DNA from: Halalkalicoccus jeotgali B3
Lineage (GTDB): Archaea; Halobacteriota; Halobacteria; Halobacteriales; Halalkalicoccaceae
DNA: 64,000 bases
Direction of reading: 5' to 3'
Assembly (NCBI RefSeq): GCF_000196895.1
Contig: NC_014297.1
Coordinates: 1,308,119 to 1,372,118 of the forward strand
The notes under the pieces were generated by a model. It did no database searches, was not told where the DNA came from, and worked only from the letters and a program-made list of their open reading frames with translations. Shown in pieces: positions 1 through 9,013 of the stretch; within the stretch, counting starts at the first letter, position 1; each line of letters starts with the position of its first letter. Both the position numbers and the translations under genes were made by a program.

Positions 1-604
1 CGACCGGGAGCACGCCACCGATGGGGATCCGTCCGTAGGTCGGCTTCAGGCCGACGATCCCGCAGAACGCGGCCGGGCGGATCACCGAGCCGATGGTCTG
101 GGACCCCAGTGCCAGCGGGCAGAAGCCGGCGGCGACCGCCGCGGCTGAACCACTGGAGGAACCGCCGGGGGTGTGCTCGGGATCGTGGGGGTTGCGCGTC
201 GGACCGGGCTCGAAGTAGGCGAACTCGGTCGTGACGGTCTTTCCGAGTACGAGCGCGCCGGCTTCCTTGAGCGCCCGTACGCTGTCGGCCTCGGGGCCGG
301 TCACCGTCTCGGACGGGACGGTCGAACCCGCTTTCATCGGGAACCCCTCGACGTTGAAGATGTCCTTTACCCCCACTGGAACCCCGTACAGCGGCGGTCT
401 CGTCGCCGGATCGTCGAATCGGGCTTCGAGCGCGCCCGCCTCGCGCTGGAGTCGGTCCCATCGGGCCGGTTCGTCGAGCAGCGCCTCGATTCGCGGTTCG
501 GCACGCTCGACGCGTCCTTCGAAGGTCGCAAGATATTCGCCGAGTTCGATATCACCGGTCCGAAGCACTCTCGCGATGTCCGCGAGCGGTTCGTCGTCGA
601 TCAT
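1..604 (-). CDS. Amidase (amidase-signature family), N-terminal 201 residues
   Basis: Reads leftward from an ATG at 604 and runs off the window edge, so only the N-terminal half is visible. The invariant lysine lies in GVKDIFNVEG near residue 77, and the glycine/serine-rich signature GGSSSGSAAAVAAG with the catalytic Ser-cisSer pair lies near residues 144-157. Members hydrolyse amides (for example aliphatic amides, or the GatA glutamine amidotransfer reaction). Which amide is cut cannot be told from this fragment. The AtoE-type permease gene lies next on the same strand, 52 nt upstream of this start, so the two may be cotranscribed. Confidence 0.9.
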   Translation of the reverse strand, partial: MIDDEPLADIARVLRTGDIELGEYLATFEGRVERAEPRIEALLDEPARWDRLQREAGALEARFDDPATRPPLYGVPVGVKDIFNVEGFPMKAGSTVPSETVTGPEADSVRALKEAGALVLGKTVTTEFAYFEPGPTRNPHDPEHTPGGSSSGSAAAVAAGFCPLALGSQTIGSVIRPAAFCGIVGLKPTYGRIPIGGVLPV

Positions 605-656
605 TCCCGAACCGAGGGGGCCTCACCCCTTAATCGTTGATGATCGTTATCAGGGA

Positions 657-2045
657 TCAGTACGGCAGGAAGTACAGCCCGACGGCGATCACGGGCGCGA
701 GCGCGACCATGACGATCAGGGTGTAGCCGAGGATGTCCCGCGCGTCCATCCGGGTGATGCCCAGAAGCGGGATTGCCCAGAAGGGCTGGAACATGTTGGT
801 CCACATGTCGCCGGCGCCGTAGGCGATGATCGCCTGTCCGGGTTCGACACCGAGTTCGACCGCGGTTCCGCCAACGATTCCGCCGATGATGCCCCACTCG
901 CCGCCGCCGCTGGGGACGAAGATGTTCATGACGCCGCCGAGGAGCCACGCCACGACCGGGAACGTCGCCGGCGTGGCGACGTCGAGTAAGAACGCCGCGA
1001 TCAGATCCGAGAGCCCGGAGTTCGAGATGATCCCCAAAATTCCGGCGTAGAAGGGAAACTGCAGGATGATTCCCGCCGAACTCTCGGTCGCGTTCCGAAT
1101 CGCGCCCATGTAGGCCGTCGGCGTGCCGTAGAGGAAGAGGCCAGCGGCGATGAAGGCGAAGTTGAAGACGTTCAGATCGAGGGCCTCGCCCAGACCCGCC
1201 GTCGCGAAGTGCTGGAGGACGTAGACGAACATCCCCGTCCCGACGAGGTAGGCGATCAGTCGGCTCTCATTGAGCCGTTCGGAGGGGGTCCGTGCGACAG
1301 TCTCGCCGCCGTCGGACCGCGGCTCCGTGTCGGGCCCGTCGAGCAGTTCGGGCGCGTACTCCTCGATCCCCACGGCGTGATCGGGTTCGGGCGCGAGGTA
1401 GTACATCAGCGGAACGACCGTCAGAAAGACCATGACAGCGAGCCCGAACGCGTACAGGGTAAAGGCGCTCTCGGAGAGGGGGACGACCCCGATGACGTCC
1501 TCGAAGACGTGGCCCTCGGTCGCCGAGAGCAACCCGGCGCTCGTCGAGGGGCCGACGTGCCAGATCACCTGACTGGTGTAGCCGGCCGCGCACAAAAGCG
1601 GGTAGTGGAACGTCTTCCCGCGCTCGCGGCCGGCTCGGGCGACGAAGACCGCGAAGATCGCCCCGACGATCAGCCCGACCCCCCAGTGGAAGTAGCCGGC
1701 GCCCATCGCGACGGCCGCGACGAGCGCGGCCGCCTGCGACCCGGTGTCGGGTATCGAGGCGATCCGGTCGAGCAGGCCGCTGACCTGCTCGGAGTCGGCG
1801 ACCGCGTAGCCGGTGACGAGAATGAGCACCATCTGCATCGCGAACTCCAACAGGGTCCAAAACCCGTCGTACCAGTTGACGATGTTCGCGAGCGGGCCGT
1901 CCGAGGTGAACGCGAGCGCCGCCACGTACGCGATCAGCGTGAGGCCGATCGCGAAGATAAACGGGCTCGGTACCCACCGCTCGGACCAGCGTGCGACCGA
2001 CTGCCCGAGCCGCTGCAACGATCCTTGGGAACTGCTAGCAGACAT
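657..2045 (-). CDS. AtoE-type short-chain fatty acid transporter
   Basis: A 462-aa very hydrophobic protein with about ten to twelve membrane segments. It opens with an N-terminal helix containing SVARWSERWVPSPFIFA, which is typical of the AtoE family (short-chain fatty acid permeases). Conserved glycine-rich membrane loops are seen late in the protein (FVPSGGGEWGIIGG near residue 375). It probably imports short-chain carboxylates in the cytoplasmic membrane. The substrate assignment rests on family resemblance only. It is followed on the same strand by the amidase gene. Confidence 0.85.
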   Translation of the reverse strand: MSASSSQGSLQRLGQSVARWSERWVPSPFIFAIGLTLIAYVAALAFTSDGPLANIVNWYDGFWTLLEFAMQMVLILVTGYAVADSEQVSGLLDRIASIPDTGSQAAALVAAVAMGAGYFHWGVGLIVGAIFAVFVARAGRERGKTFHYPLLCAAGYTSQVIWHVGPSTSAGLLSATEGHVFEDVIGVVPLSESAFTLYAFGLAVMVFLTVVPLMYYLAPEPDHAVGIEEYAPELLDGPDTEPRSDGGETVARTPSERLNESRLIAYLVGTGMFVYVLQHFATAGLGEALDLNVFNFAFIAAGLFLYGTPTAYMGAIRNATESSAGIILQFPFYAGILGIISNSGLSDLIAAFLLDVATPATFPVVAWLLGGVMNIFVPSGGGEWGIIGGIVGGTAVELGVEPGQAIIAYGAGDMWTNMFQPFWAIPLLGITRMDARDILGYTLIVMVALAPVIAVGLYFLPY

Positions 2046-2116
2046 ACGACCGATGAAATCACGCGGGGGTGATAGCCGTTTTGCTTCGATCCTCGAAAGC
2101 CGGGCTATCCGGAGAA

Positions 2117-2365
2117 CTAGGACCCATCGTACAGGGCACGGAGGGCGAGCAAGCCGAAGTAGAGCAAGACCAGCGGCGGGAGCACCTCGAAGAGCAACCC
2201 GCCGCCGAGCGTCGGGCCGCCGACCGCCAGTCGACCGATCCAGACGATCCCCAGCACGACGGCGACCGCCCCGAGGGCCCCGCGCCCGAGCGTCCCGAGC
2301 CTCCCGGACCCGCCGCTCGCTTCGTCTTTCGAGTCGTCGCGCTCGGTACCGTCCCCGTCTGTCAT
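2117..2365 (-). CDS. Small membrane protein, function unknown
   Basis: An 82-aa protein with an acidic hydrophilic head (residues 1-25, rich in D, E, G and S) and two predicted membrane helices (about 28-48 and 56-75). No recognised motif. The codon-position GC bias matches the neighbours and the start lies just downstream of a gene on the same strand, so it is probably real. No function is proposed. Confidence 0.6.
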   Translation of the reverse strand: MTDGDGTERDDSKDEASGGSGRLGTLGRGALGAVAVVLGIVWIGRLAVGGPTLGGGLLFEVLPPLVLLYFGLLALRALYDGS

Positions 2366-2407
2366 GAGGCGGCTACTCGCGGCGGGGCCCTAAGTCGCTT
2401 CGTCTCG

Positions 2408-2677
2408 CTACGACTCGATCTTCGCGACGATCTCGCGGGCCTGTTCTTTCGCTTTCTCCTCGCCGACGTGTTTCTCGATCAGCACCGAGGTCACCTCCCA
2501 GTCGTCGCTCCCCTCGATTTTCCCGGTACGGACCTCGCTTCCCTCCGAGACGGATTCGGCCGGCTCCTTCGCCCAGTCGGGGGTCCGGATTTCTTCGTAG
2601 CGGTCGGGATCGCGGAACCTGACGTGGACGTACTCGTCGTCGGTCTCGACCAGTTCGATGTCGGGTATCTCGGCCAT
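2408..2677 (-). CDS. Conserved acidic haloarchaeal protein, unknown function
   Basis: 89 aa counted from MAEIPDIEL. An in-frame ATG five codons upstream is possible, but the shorter start fits the strongly acidic body. The C-terminus is a charged helix ([20 protein letters not shown]). There are no cysteines and no membrane segment, so it is a soluble cytoplasmic protein. It is divergent from cofD. I do not recognise a functional family. Confidence 0.7.
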   Translation of the reverse strand: MAEIPDIELVETDDEYVHVRFRDPDRYEEIRTPDWAKEPAESVSEGSEVRTGKIEGSDDWEVTSVLIEKHVGEEKAKEQAREIVAKIES

Positions 2678-2748
2678 GCGTCGCGGTACCACTGGCGACG
2701 ACTAAAGCGTCGAGGTTGCTCGCGCCGGCCGCCCGGCGAGAGCGAGCG

Positions 2749-2754
2749 CTTAAG
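2749..2754 (+). promoter_or_regulatory. TATA-like box of the cofD operon
   Basis: CTTAAG lies 25-30 nt upstream of the cofD ATG. This is the spacing expected for a leaderless haloarchaeal transcript. Confidence 0.45.
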
Positions 2755-2778
2755 GCCGGCCGACCGCCTACCCGGCGT

Positions 2779-3762
2779 ATGGTCACGTTCCTCTCCGGGG
2801 GGACCGGGACGCCGAAGCTCCTCTCGGGGACCGCGGGCGTCTTTCCCCCGGCGGAGATGACGGTGATAGCGAACACCGGCGACGACATCGAACTCGGGGG
2901 GTTGTTCGTCTCGCCCGACGTCGACACCGTGCTCTTCGAGCGCGGGGGCGTCCTCGATTCCGAAACGTGGTGGGGGATCGAGGGCGATACCCACGAGACG
3001 AACGACTTCCTCTTCGAACTCGCCGAACGAGCGGGATTGGACGGCGGGCCGCGCTACCTCCCCGAGGAGGCACAGACGAACGGGCGCGAGATCGCTCGCT
3101 GGCGGCGTTTTTCGGGAATCGCGGAGTTCATGACGATCGGGGACCGGGACCGGGCGGTCCACCTCACCCGGACGAGCCTGCTCGACGAAGGTCACAGCCT
3201 CACCGAAGTCACCCGCACTCTCGCGGGGGCGTTCGGCCTGGAGATCGACCTCGTGCCGATGAGCGACGACCCGCTCGCGACGATCGTCTCCACCCCTGAC
3301 GGGCCGATGCACTTCCAAGAGTTCTGGGTCGGACACCGGGGGACACCGACCGTCGAGGGCGTGGAGTTCCGCGGGGCAGCCCGGACGACGGAGGCGGTCC
3401 GGGAGGCGCTTTCCGAGCCCGTGGTGGTCGGGCCCTCGAACCCGGTCACGAGTATCGGCCCGATCCGGGCGGTCGAGGGCGTCGAAGAGCGCCTCGCCGA
3501 GACCCCGGTGGTCGCGGTCTCGCCCTTTATCGGGGATCGTGTCTTTTCGGGGCCGGCGGGCGAGTTACTGGCCGCGATGGGGTACGAGCCGAGCACGGCT
3601 GGCGTCGCCGAGGCGTATCCCTTCGCCGACGCGTTCGTGCTGGATTCCGCGGATGAAACCGACCTGGACCGCCCGGTCGTTCGCACCGACACGACGATCG
3701 ACTCGCCCGCGGACGCGACCCGTATCGCACGGGCCGTCCGCGAGGCGCTGGAGGGGATATGA
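2779..3762 (+). CDS. cofD: 2-phospho-L-lactate transferase CofD (coenzyme F420 synthesis)
   Basis: 327 aa from ATG 2779; an in-frame upstream codon exists but would lie before the TATA-like box. It transfers the 2-phospholactyl moiety from its nucleotide-activated form onto Fo to make F420-0. The N-terminal [14 protein letters not shown] loop (residues 4-17) and the [11 protein letters not shown] motif near residue 36 are diagnostic, and the family NP(V/I)TSIGPI segment is present near residue 219. It overlaps the next gene by 4 bp (ATGA) and heads a tight four-gene cluster, suggesting one transcript. Confidence 0.95.
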   Translation: MVTFLSGGTGTPKLLSGTAGVFPPAEMTVIANTGDDIELGGLFVSPDVDTVLFERGGVLDSETWWGIEGDTHETNDFLFELAERAGLDGGPRYLPEEAQTNGREIARWRRFSGIAEFMTIGDRDRAVHLTRTSLLDEGHSLTEVTRTLAGAFGLEIDLVPMSDDPLATIVSTPDGPMHFQEFWVGHRGTPTVEGVEFRGAARTTEAVREALSEPVVVGPSNPVTSIGPIRAVEGVEERLAETPVVAVSPFIGDRVFSGPAGELLAAMGYEPSTAGVAEAYPFADAFVLDSADETDLDRPVVRTDTTIDSPADATRIARAVREALEGI

Positions 3763-4496
3763 GACTCGTCGCCGCGAGCCTGAGCGGGCAGTCGGACGCC
3801 GAGTGGGCGCGTGTTGCAAGTCCGTACGTCGACCGCGCGGTCCTCGGCGGGATCGCGCTCGACGAGCCCTCCCGAACGGCGGCCCGCGAGCTGGTCGCCC
3901 GGGATCGCGAGGAGTTCCTACCGGCGGATCCGCTCGCGTTCGTCGACGAGCAGCTCGCGGCGCTTTCGGACGTGCCCCTTGAAACGGGCGTTAACGTACG
4001 AAGCACGTCGACCGCGCCGATCCGTGCCGCCGGGGAGATCTGTCGGCGCCACGACGCGATCTGTGAGATCAACGCCCACTGCCGACAGGCCGAACTCCGT
4101 CGCGTGGGCTGTGGCGAGACGCTGCTTGCGGACACCGACCGACTCTGTGAACAGGTCCGTGCGGCAGCCGAAACGGGGGCGCGCGTCAGCGTGAAGGTCC
4201 GCGCCGAGGTTCCGGGAGTGGACCTCGTCGAGACGGCGCGCGCGGTCGAGCGGGCCGGGGCGGGGATCATCCACGTCGACGCGATGGATTCCGAGCCCGT
4301 CGTTCTGGCAGTGTGTGAGGCGAGCGAGCTCTCGGTAATCGCGAACAACGGGGTCCGAGGGCGAGAGAGCGTCGCGGAGTACGCCGAGTACGGCGCGGAT
4401 GCGGTGAGTGTCGGGCGGCCCAGCGACGACCCGCGGGTGCTCACACGTGTTCGCGAGGCGGTCGACGAGCTGGCCTCACGGGAGGCACACGTATGA
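3759..4496 (+). CDS. tRNA-dihydrouridine synthase-like flavoprotein
   Basis: 245 aa, shorter than classical Dus enzymes (about 320-350 aa). It keeps Dus-type elements of the FMN-binding TIM barrel: [20 protein letters not shown] (compare INxGCP...GxGaaLL) and VSVKVRAEV (compare pVtvKiR), followed by [10 protein letters not shown] and ANNGVRG strand-ends. The missing C-terminal RNA-binding domain means the substrate may not be tRNA. It is translationally coupled to cofD and citG-like genes through 4-bp overlaps. Confidence 0.75.
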   Translation: MRLVAASLSGQSDAEWARVASPYVDRAVLGGIALDEPSRTAARELVARDREEFLPADPLAFVDEQLAALSDVPLETGVNVRSTSTAPIRAAGEICRRHDAICEINAHCRQAELRRVGCGETLLADTDRLCEQVRAAAETGARVSVKVRAEVPGVDLVETARAVERAGAGIIHVDAMDSEPVVLAVCEASELSVIANNGVRGRESVAEYAEYGADAVSVGRPSDDPRVLTRVREAVDELASREAHV

Positions 4497-5317
4497 GGCC
4501 CGCCGAGAACGCCCAGCTCGCGCTGTTGCTCGAGGTCTCGGGAACGCCGAAGCCGGGCAACGTCGACCGCGACCGGAATCTCTCTGACCTCCGATACGAG
4601 GATTTCCTTGTAGGTGCAGTCGGCGCGGGACGGGGGCTTCGCGCGGCCGAAACGGGGCCCGTCGGCGAGGCGTTCGAGCGTGCCGTCGAGGGGATGGCCG
4701 AGCGCCATGGGCGAAACAGCCAGTTCGGCGCGCTGCTCCTTCTCGTGCCCCTCGTCCGGGCGGCAAGCGAGGGCGAGCTCTCGCCGGCGGGTGCAGAGCG
4801 CGTGGTGAACGACACTACCGTCGCGGACGCCGCGGACTTCTACCGGGCGTTCGAGCACGTTGCCGTGTTCGTGTCCGACCCACCGGCCGACGTGGACGAC
4901 CTCGACGTGCGCCGCGGGGCGGCGGCGATCCCCGCCCTCGAAGACCGGGAACTGACCCTCGCCGACGTCATGGCGCTTGGCGACGCCGACGACGTGGCCC
5001 GCGAGTGGACCACCGGGTTCGAGCGATCCTTTCGGGTTGCAGACCGGGTCGGGGAGCTGTCGGGACCGCTCTCGGCCCGGGCCGCCGAAGCGTTCTGCGA
5101 GCAGTTGGCCGAGCATCCCGATACGCTAGTGGTGAAAAAGCATGGCGAGGAAATCGCCCGGGAGGCGAGCCGGCGGGTTGCCGACGCGATCGGGAGTCGT
5201 GATGATATCGATGCACTGGCTATGGAGTTCGTCCGCCGCGGGATCAACCCCGGCACTACCGCCGACATCGTCGCGGCCGGCCTGTTCATCGCGCTCGAAC
5301 GGGGGGTCGAGCCGTGA
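4493..5317 (+). CDS. CitG-like triphosphoribosyl-dephospho-CoA synthase family
   Basis: 274 aa. It begins with the family motif SGTPKPGNVDRDRNL (residues 16-30; CitG/MdcB proteins have a KPGNVdr element). It also has the central HGRNSQFGALLLLVPLVRA helix and a C-terminal RRGINPGTTADIVAAGLF motif. Bacterial members make the triphosphoribosyl-dephospho-CoA precursor of the citrate-lyase prosthetic group. No citrate or malonate lyase is present here, so the archaeal protein probably acts on another nucleotide substrate. It overlaps neighbours by 4 bp on both sides. Confidence 0.8.
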   Translation: MRPAENAQLALLLEVSGTPKPGNVDRDRNLSDLRYEDFLVGAVGAGRGLRAAETGPVGEAFERAVEGMAERHGRNSQFGALLLLVPLVRAASEGELSPAGAERVVNDTTVADAADFYRAFEHVAVFVSDPPADVDDLDVRRGAAAIPALEDRELTLADVMALGDADDVAREWTTGFERSFRVADRVGELSGPLSARAAEAFCEQLAEHPDTLVVKKHGEEIAREASRRVADAIGSRDDIDALAMEFVRRGINPGTTADIVAAGLFIALERGVEP

Positions 5318-5919
5318 GCAGCGCGGGCGAGGGAAAGGAGGGGTGGCCGGTCGAACTCACCGGCGTCACCGAGTCGGTCGTCTCGACGCTCGGGCCGAAC
5401 GACCGGTGGAACTTCGCGGCGCTCGGCCTGTTTGCCGGTGAGCCGGTCACCGCCCGTACCTGGGGGAACACGCGCACGCGACGGAACTTCCACGGACGGG
5501 GCGAGGGCTACGTCCAGTTCACCCGCGATCCCGTCGCGTTCGTCGAGGCAGCCTGCTCGATCCACGAGCGCGAGGAGCCGGTTCTCCCCGCGGCGGACGC
5601 GTGGGTTCGTGTCGAGGCCGAACACGTCGGCAGCGGGGAATCCGGCGGGACACAGTGGGAGGAGTGGGCGCTCCGCCCCGTCGAATCCGTCGTCGAAAAC
5701 CGCGTGGTGCCGACGACCTCGCGTGGGTACTCCGCCGTGATCGAGGGGACGGTTGCGGCCTCCCGGCTCGACGTCGAGAGCTACGATACTGGGGCGCTGC
5801 TCGACCGTCTCGCGTACTTCGAGGGAGTCGTCGAGCGCTGTGGCGGCGAGCGCGAGCGCGAGGCGTTCTCGCGGCTCTCCGAACACACGGGCTGGACGCA
5901 CCGAAACGAATCCTTTTAG
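5314..5919 (+). CDS. DUF447 family protein
   Basis: 201 aa starting at GTG 5314, which overlaps the TGA of the CitG-like gene. It is the archaeal DUF447 type, resembling flavin-reductase split barrels (NFAALGLFAGEPVTARTWGNT, then YVQFTRDPVAFVEAA). The cofD/Dus-like/CitG-like/DUF447 order with stop-start overlaps suggests a shared cofactor- or nucleotide-related process that is not yet defined. Enzymatic function unknown. Confidence 0.75.
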   Translation: MSSAGEGKEGWPVELTGVTESVVSTLGPNDRWNFAALGLFAGEPVTARTWGNTRTRRNFHGRGEGYVQFTRDPVAFVEAACSIHEREEPVLPAADAWVRVEAEHVGSGESGGTQWEEWALRPVESVVENRVVPTTSRGYSAVIEGTVAASRLDVESYDTGALLDRLAYFEGVVERCGGEREREAFSRLSEHTGWTHRNESF

Positions 5920-5943
5920 GCCGATACTCCAGTAGAGCGGGGT

Positions 5944-6138
5944 ATGGCAATCAAACCGGCCTACGTCAAGAAAACCGGGACGCTCCTCATGGAGCGCTAT
6001 CCGGAAGCGTTCGGCGGCGACTTCGAGCACAACAAGCGAAGCGTTCGGGAGCTCACCAACATCGAGTCGAAAGGCGTCCGCAACCGCATCGCGGGCTACG
6101 TCACCCGGAAACACGACCAGCAGCAGGCGGCTCAGTAA
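5944..6138 (+). CDS. rps17e: 30S ribosomal protein S17e
   Basis: 64-aa archaeal/eukaryotic-type ribosomal protein, the short form without the eukaryotic C-terminal extension. It has the characteristic MAIKPAYVKKTGTLLMERYP start and the NKRSVRELTNIESKGVRNRI helix that contacts 16S rRNA. It begins 24 bp after the DUF447 stop. A TTTTAGG stretch about 28 nt upstream may serve as its own promoter. Confidence 0.97.
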   Translation: MAIKPAYVKKTGTLLMERYPEAFGGDFEHNKRSVRELTNIESKGVRNRIAGYVTRKHDQQQAAQ

Positions 6139-6271
6139 CACCGATTCTCGCAGCAGTTCGTTCCGACAGACGGCGACAGCGACGCGTCTAGCAGCATTTG
6201 CCAGTACCGTAACCGGCTTTCGGGCGTTCGTATCCAAACCGTTTTGAACGGCTCCGGCCCTAACTGCGCCA

Positions 6272-7303
6272 ATGACTCACACTGTCGGTATCCTCGGCGC
6301 GACCGGTGCCGTCGGCCAGCGACTCATCCAGCTACTCGACCCCCATCCCGACTTCGAGATCAGCGCGCTCACCGCGAGCTCCGAGAGCGCGGGAAAGCCC
6401 TACCGAAAGGCCGCAAAGTGGCGAATCAGCACGCCCATTCCCGAAAGCGTTGCCGGGATCACCGTCGCCGAAACCGATCCGGACGCGATCGGCGACGTCG
6501 ACCTGCTGTTCTCCTCGCTTCCCTCCTCGGTCGGCGAGCGCGTCGAGCCGGCATTCTGCGAGGCGGGCTACGTGGTCTCCTCGAACTCCTCGAACCAGCG
6601 CATGGCCGAGGACGTCCCCCTCGTGATCCCCGAGGTCAACGCCGACCACCTCGGGCTGCTCGAAGTCCAGCGCGACTCACGGGGCTGGGACGGCGCGATG
6701 ATCAAAAACCCCAACTGCTCGACGATCACGATGGTGCCCACCCTCGCCGCGCTCGATACGTTCGGCCTCTCGAGGGTCCACGTCGCGACCCTGCAAGCCG
6801 TTTCGGGGGCTGGCTACGACGGCGTCACCTCGATGGAGATCATCGACAACGCGATCCCGCATATTGGCGGCGAGGAGGAGAAGATGGAAAGCGAGTCCCG
6901 TAAACTGCTGGGCGGGTTCGACGGCGCGGAGCTGTCGATGCACGACGCGACGGTCTCGGCCTCCTGTAACCGCATTCCCACCCTCGACGGCCACCTCGAG
7001 AACGTCTGGGCCGAGACCGAGGAGGAGGCGTCCGTCGAGGACGCCCGCGAGGCGCTCGAATCCTACGAGGGGATCGACCTTCCCAGTTCACCCGACCCCC
7101 TCATCGAGGTGTTCGAGGAGCCAGAACGTCCCCAGCCCCGACTGGACCGCGAGCGTGAGGACGGCATGCAGATCTGTGCGGGCGGGTTACGCGAGAACGA
7201 GACGGGGCTTCAGTACAACTGTCTGGCCCACAACACGCTCCGGGGCGCCGCGGGTGCGAGCGTGCTCAACGGGGAGTTGCTCGCGAAGGAAGGCTACCTG
7301 TAG
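6272..7303 (+). CDS. asd: Aspartate-semialdehyde dehydrogenase
   Basis: 343 aa. It reduces L-aspartyl phosphate to aspartate semialdehyde for lysine, threonine and methionine synthesis. The NADP-binding GATGAVGQRLIQLL loop is at residues 9-22, the active-site cysteine is in KNPNCSTITMVP (near residue 149), and SASCNRIPTLDGH lies near residue 229. The archaeal/fungal ASADH type is shown by these last motifs. It stands alone, with about 130 bp of intergenic DNA upstream. Confidence 0.95.
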   Translation: MTHTVGILGATGAVGQRLIQLLDPHPDFEISALTASSESAGKPYRKAAKWRISTPIPESVAGITVAETDPDAIGDVDLLFSSLPSSVGERVEPAFCEAGYVVSSNSSNQRMAEDVPLVIPEVNADHLGLLEVQRDSRGWDGAMIKNPNCSTITMVPTLAALDTFGLSRVHVATLQAVSGAGYDGVTSMEIIDNAIPHIGGEEEKMESESRKLLGGFDGAELSMHDATVSASCNRIPTLDGHLENVWAETEEEASVEDAREALESYEGIDLPSSPDPLIEVFEEPERPQPRLDREREDGMQICAGGLRENETGLQYNCLAHNTLRGAAGASVLNGELLAKEGYL

Positions 7304-7339
7304 ACGCGATTCCGCCCGGCTTGATCGGGAACCCGCCGA

Positions 7340-7358
7340 TTAAGTTGCACCAGCAACT
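7340..7358. promoter_or_regulatory. Probable MarR operator overlapping the promoter
   Basis: A perfect dyad AGTTGC-ACCA-GCAACT (7343-7358) lies 9 bp upstream of the marR ATG and runs into a TTAAG TATA-like box at 7340-7344. Position and symmetry suggest autoregulation of the marR-MFS pair. Confidence 0.6.
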
Positions 7359-7367
7359 ACCTGCGAT

Positions 7368-7805
7368 ATGGCGACGGACGAGCGACTCGCGTGGCACGTC
7401 TCGTTGGCCGGGCGCGCGCTCAGCGCGCGCATTCAGCGCCGCCTCGCGGAGTACGGCCTCGGACACGGCGAGTACCGCGTGCTGTTCGCGCTATACGACG
7501 AGGAGGGGCTGACTCAGACCGACATCGTCGAGTGCCATCACCTCGATAAGTCGGTCGTCGCCCGCGTTACGGGCCGCCTCGAGGAGAAGGGCTACGTCGA
7601 ACGACGTCCGGACCCCGAGGACCGGCGGCGCAAGCGGCTGGTTCTCACCCCGGCCGCCGAGGAGCTCCGCCCGGCGGTTCGGGAGATCAAGGAGGAGGTG
7701 AACGCGGAGGTGACCCGCGGGCTCGACGACGGGGAGGTCGAATCCCTCGTGGCCGGCCTGCGGACCGTGGCCCGGAACCTCGGCGCCGAACTGGAGGACG
7801 AGTGA
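7368..7805 (+). CDS. MarR-family transcriptional regulator
   Basis: 145-aa winged-helix protein. The recognition region is GLTQTDIVECHHLDKSVVAR and the wing is EKGYVERRPDPEDRRRKRLV (residues about 67-86), with the classic DxRxxR signature. MarR proteins bind dyad operators and are often released by small ligands. The dyad just upstream and the coupled MFS gene (TGATG overlap at 7803-7807) suggest it controls its own drug- or metabolite-efflux operon. Confidence 0.92.
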   Translation: MATDERLAWHVSLAGRALSARIQRRLAEYGLGHGEYRVLFALYDEEGLTQTDIVECHHLDKSVVARVTGRLEEKGYVERRPDPEDRRRKRLVLTPAAEELRPAVREIKEEVNAEVTRGLDDGEVESLVAGLRTVARNLGAELEDE

Positions 7806-9009
7806 TGGTCGTCGAGAACCGGGGAGCGGCCGGCGCGAGCGGTCTCCGACGTCCCGAGATCGCGCTGTGGGTGGTCGTCGCGTCGGCGACGCTGACCGTC
7901 ATGGCGGGGCCATCCTCGGGCCGGTCGTCAACCAGATCCAATCCGGGCTGGGGGTCCCCCAATCCCAAGCCGGGTTGATCATCACGACTCACGGCCTGTT
8001 TATCGTTCTGACCAGTCCCATCGCCGGCGCGATCATCGACCGGATGGGGCCGCGGCGACCGTACGTCGCCGGCCTGTTCGTCTACGGCGTCGCCGGGGCC
8101 GCCGGGCTGGTCGTCGAGTCGTTCCCGCTGTTGCTGGCCTCGCGGGCGGTCCTCGGGGTCGGCGTCGCGTTCGTCTACACCGGCGTGACGGTGCTCATCT
8201 ACAACCTCTTTTCGGGCGAGCGAAAGGACCGCGCGATGGGGCTTCGCGGGAGCGCCAACAGCCTCGGCGGCGCGGTCTGGCCGGTCGTCGGCGGCGCGCT
8301 CGGAACGCTGTCGTGGCACGCTCCCTTCGCGGTTTACGGGCTGGCGCTTCCGCTGGGAGTGCTCGCGTCCCTCACGGTCCCCGAGACCGCCCTCAACCGC
8401 GAGATATCGGCAGAAACGGGCGACGACGGCGGAATCGCCGGTCTGCTCTCGGTGTTCGCCGCCCGACCGGTCATCCTGTTGGTCTATGGGCTCTATTTCG
8501 TCGCGAACCTCCTGTTGTACGCCTACACCGTCTACTACCCCGCGCTCTTGGCGACGTTCGGGGTCGAATCGTCGCTGGTCATCAGCCTCTACCTCGCGGC
8601 GCTCGGCGTCGTCGGCGGGACGAGCGCGTACTTCTACGACCGGATCAAACGACGCTTCGGCTACCGACAGCTCACGCTCGCGGCACTCGCGCTGTGGACC
8701 GTCGGCTTTGCCGTCGCGGCGGTCGCCGACGGGCGGTTCGTGGCCGTTCTCCCGGTCGCGCTGTTCGGGCTGGGCCAGGGGCTCGTCTTTCCCACTGTCT
8801 TGCTCTGGATCGAGGAACTGGCCCCTGCCGATCGGAAGGGCCAGTACAGCTCCTATGTAGCGATGTTCGGCTATATTGGCCAGTTCCTCTCACCGGTGGT
8901 ACTCGGACCCGTCGCGGGTGCGGCGGGCGTCCACGCCGTCTTCGCCGTCGCTGGCACGTTCGTCGGCGTCGCGGTGCTGGGCGTGGCGATCGCCCACCAC
9001 CGCCGGTAG
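7805..9009 (+). pseudogene. MFS transporter, interrupted by a single-base frameshift
   Basis: The ATG at 7805 overlaps the marR stop and encodes the N-terminus through VVVASATLTVMAG. The rest (GAILGPVVNQIQS onward, about 365 aa, with the IDRMGPRRPYVAG loop after TM2) is in another frame. Restoring one G in the GGGG run at 7906-7909 joins the two frames into a normal MFS protein of about 401 aa with 12 membrane segments. Both parts keep coding bias. As written the gene would give a 57-codon stub. It is either a sequencing error or a recent inactivation. Likely role: proton-coupled efflux or uptake under MarR control. Confidence 0.85.
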
Positions 9010-9013
9010 CGGC

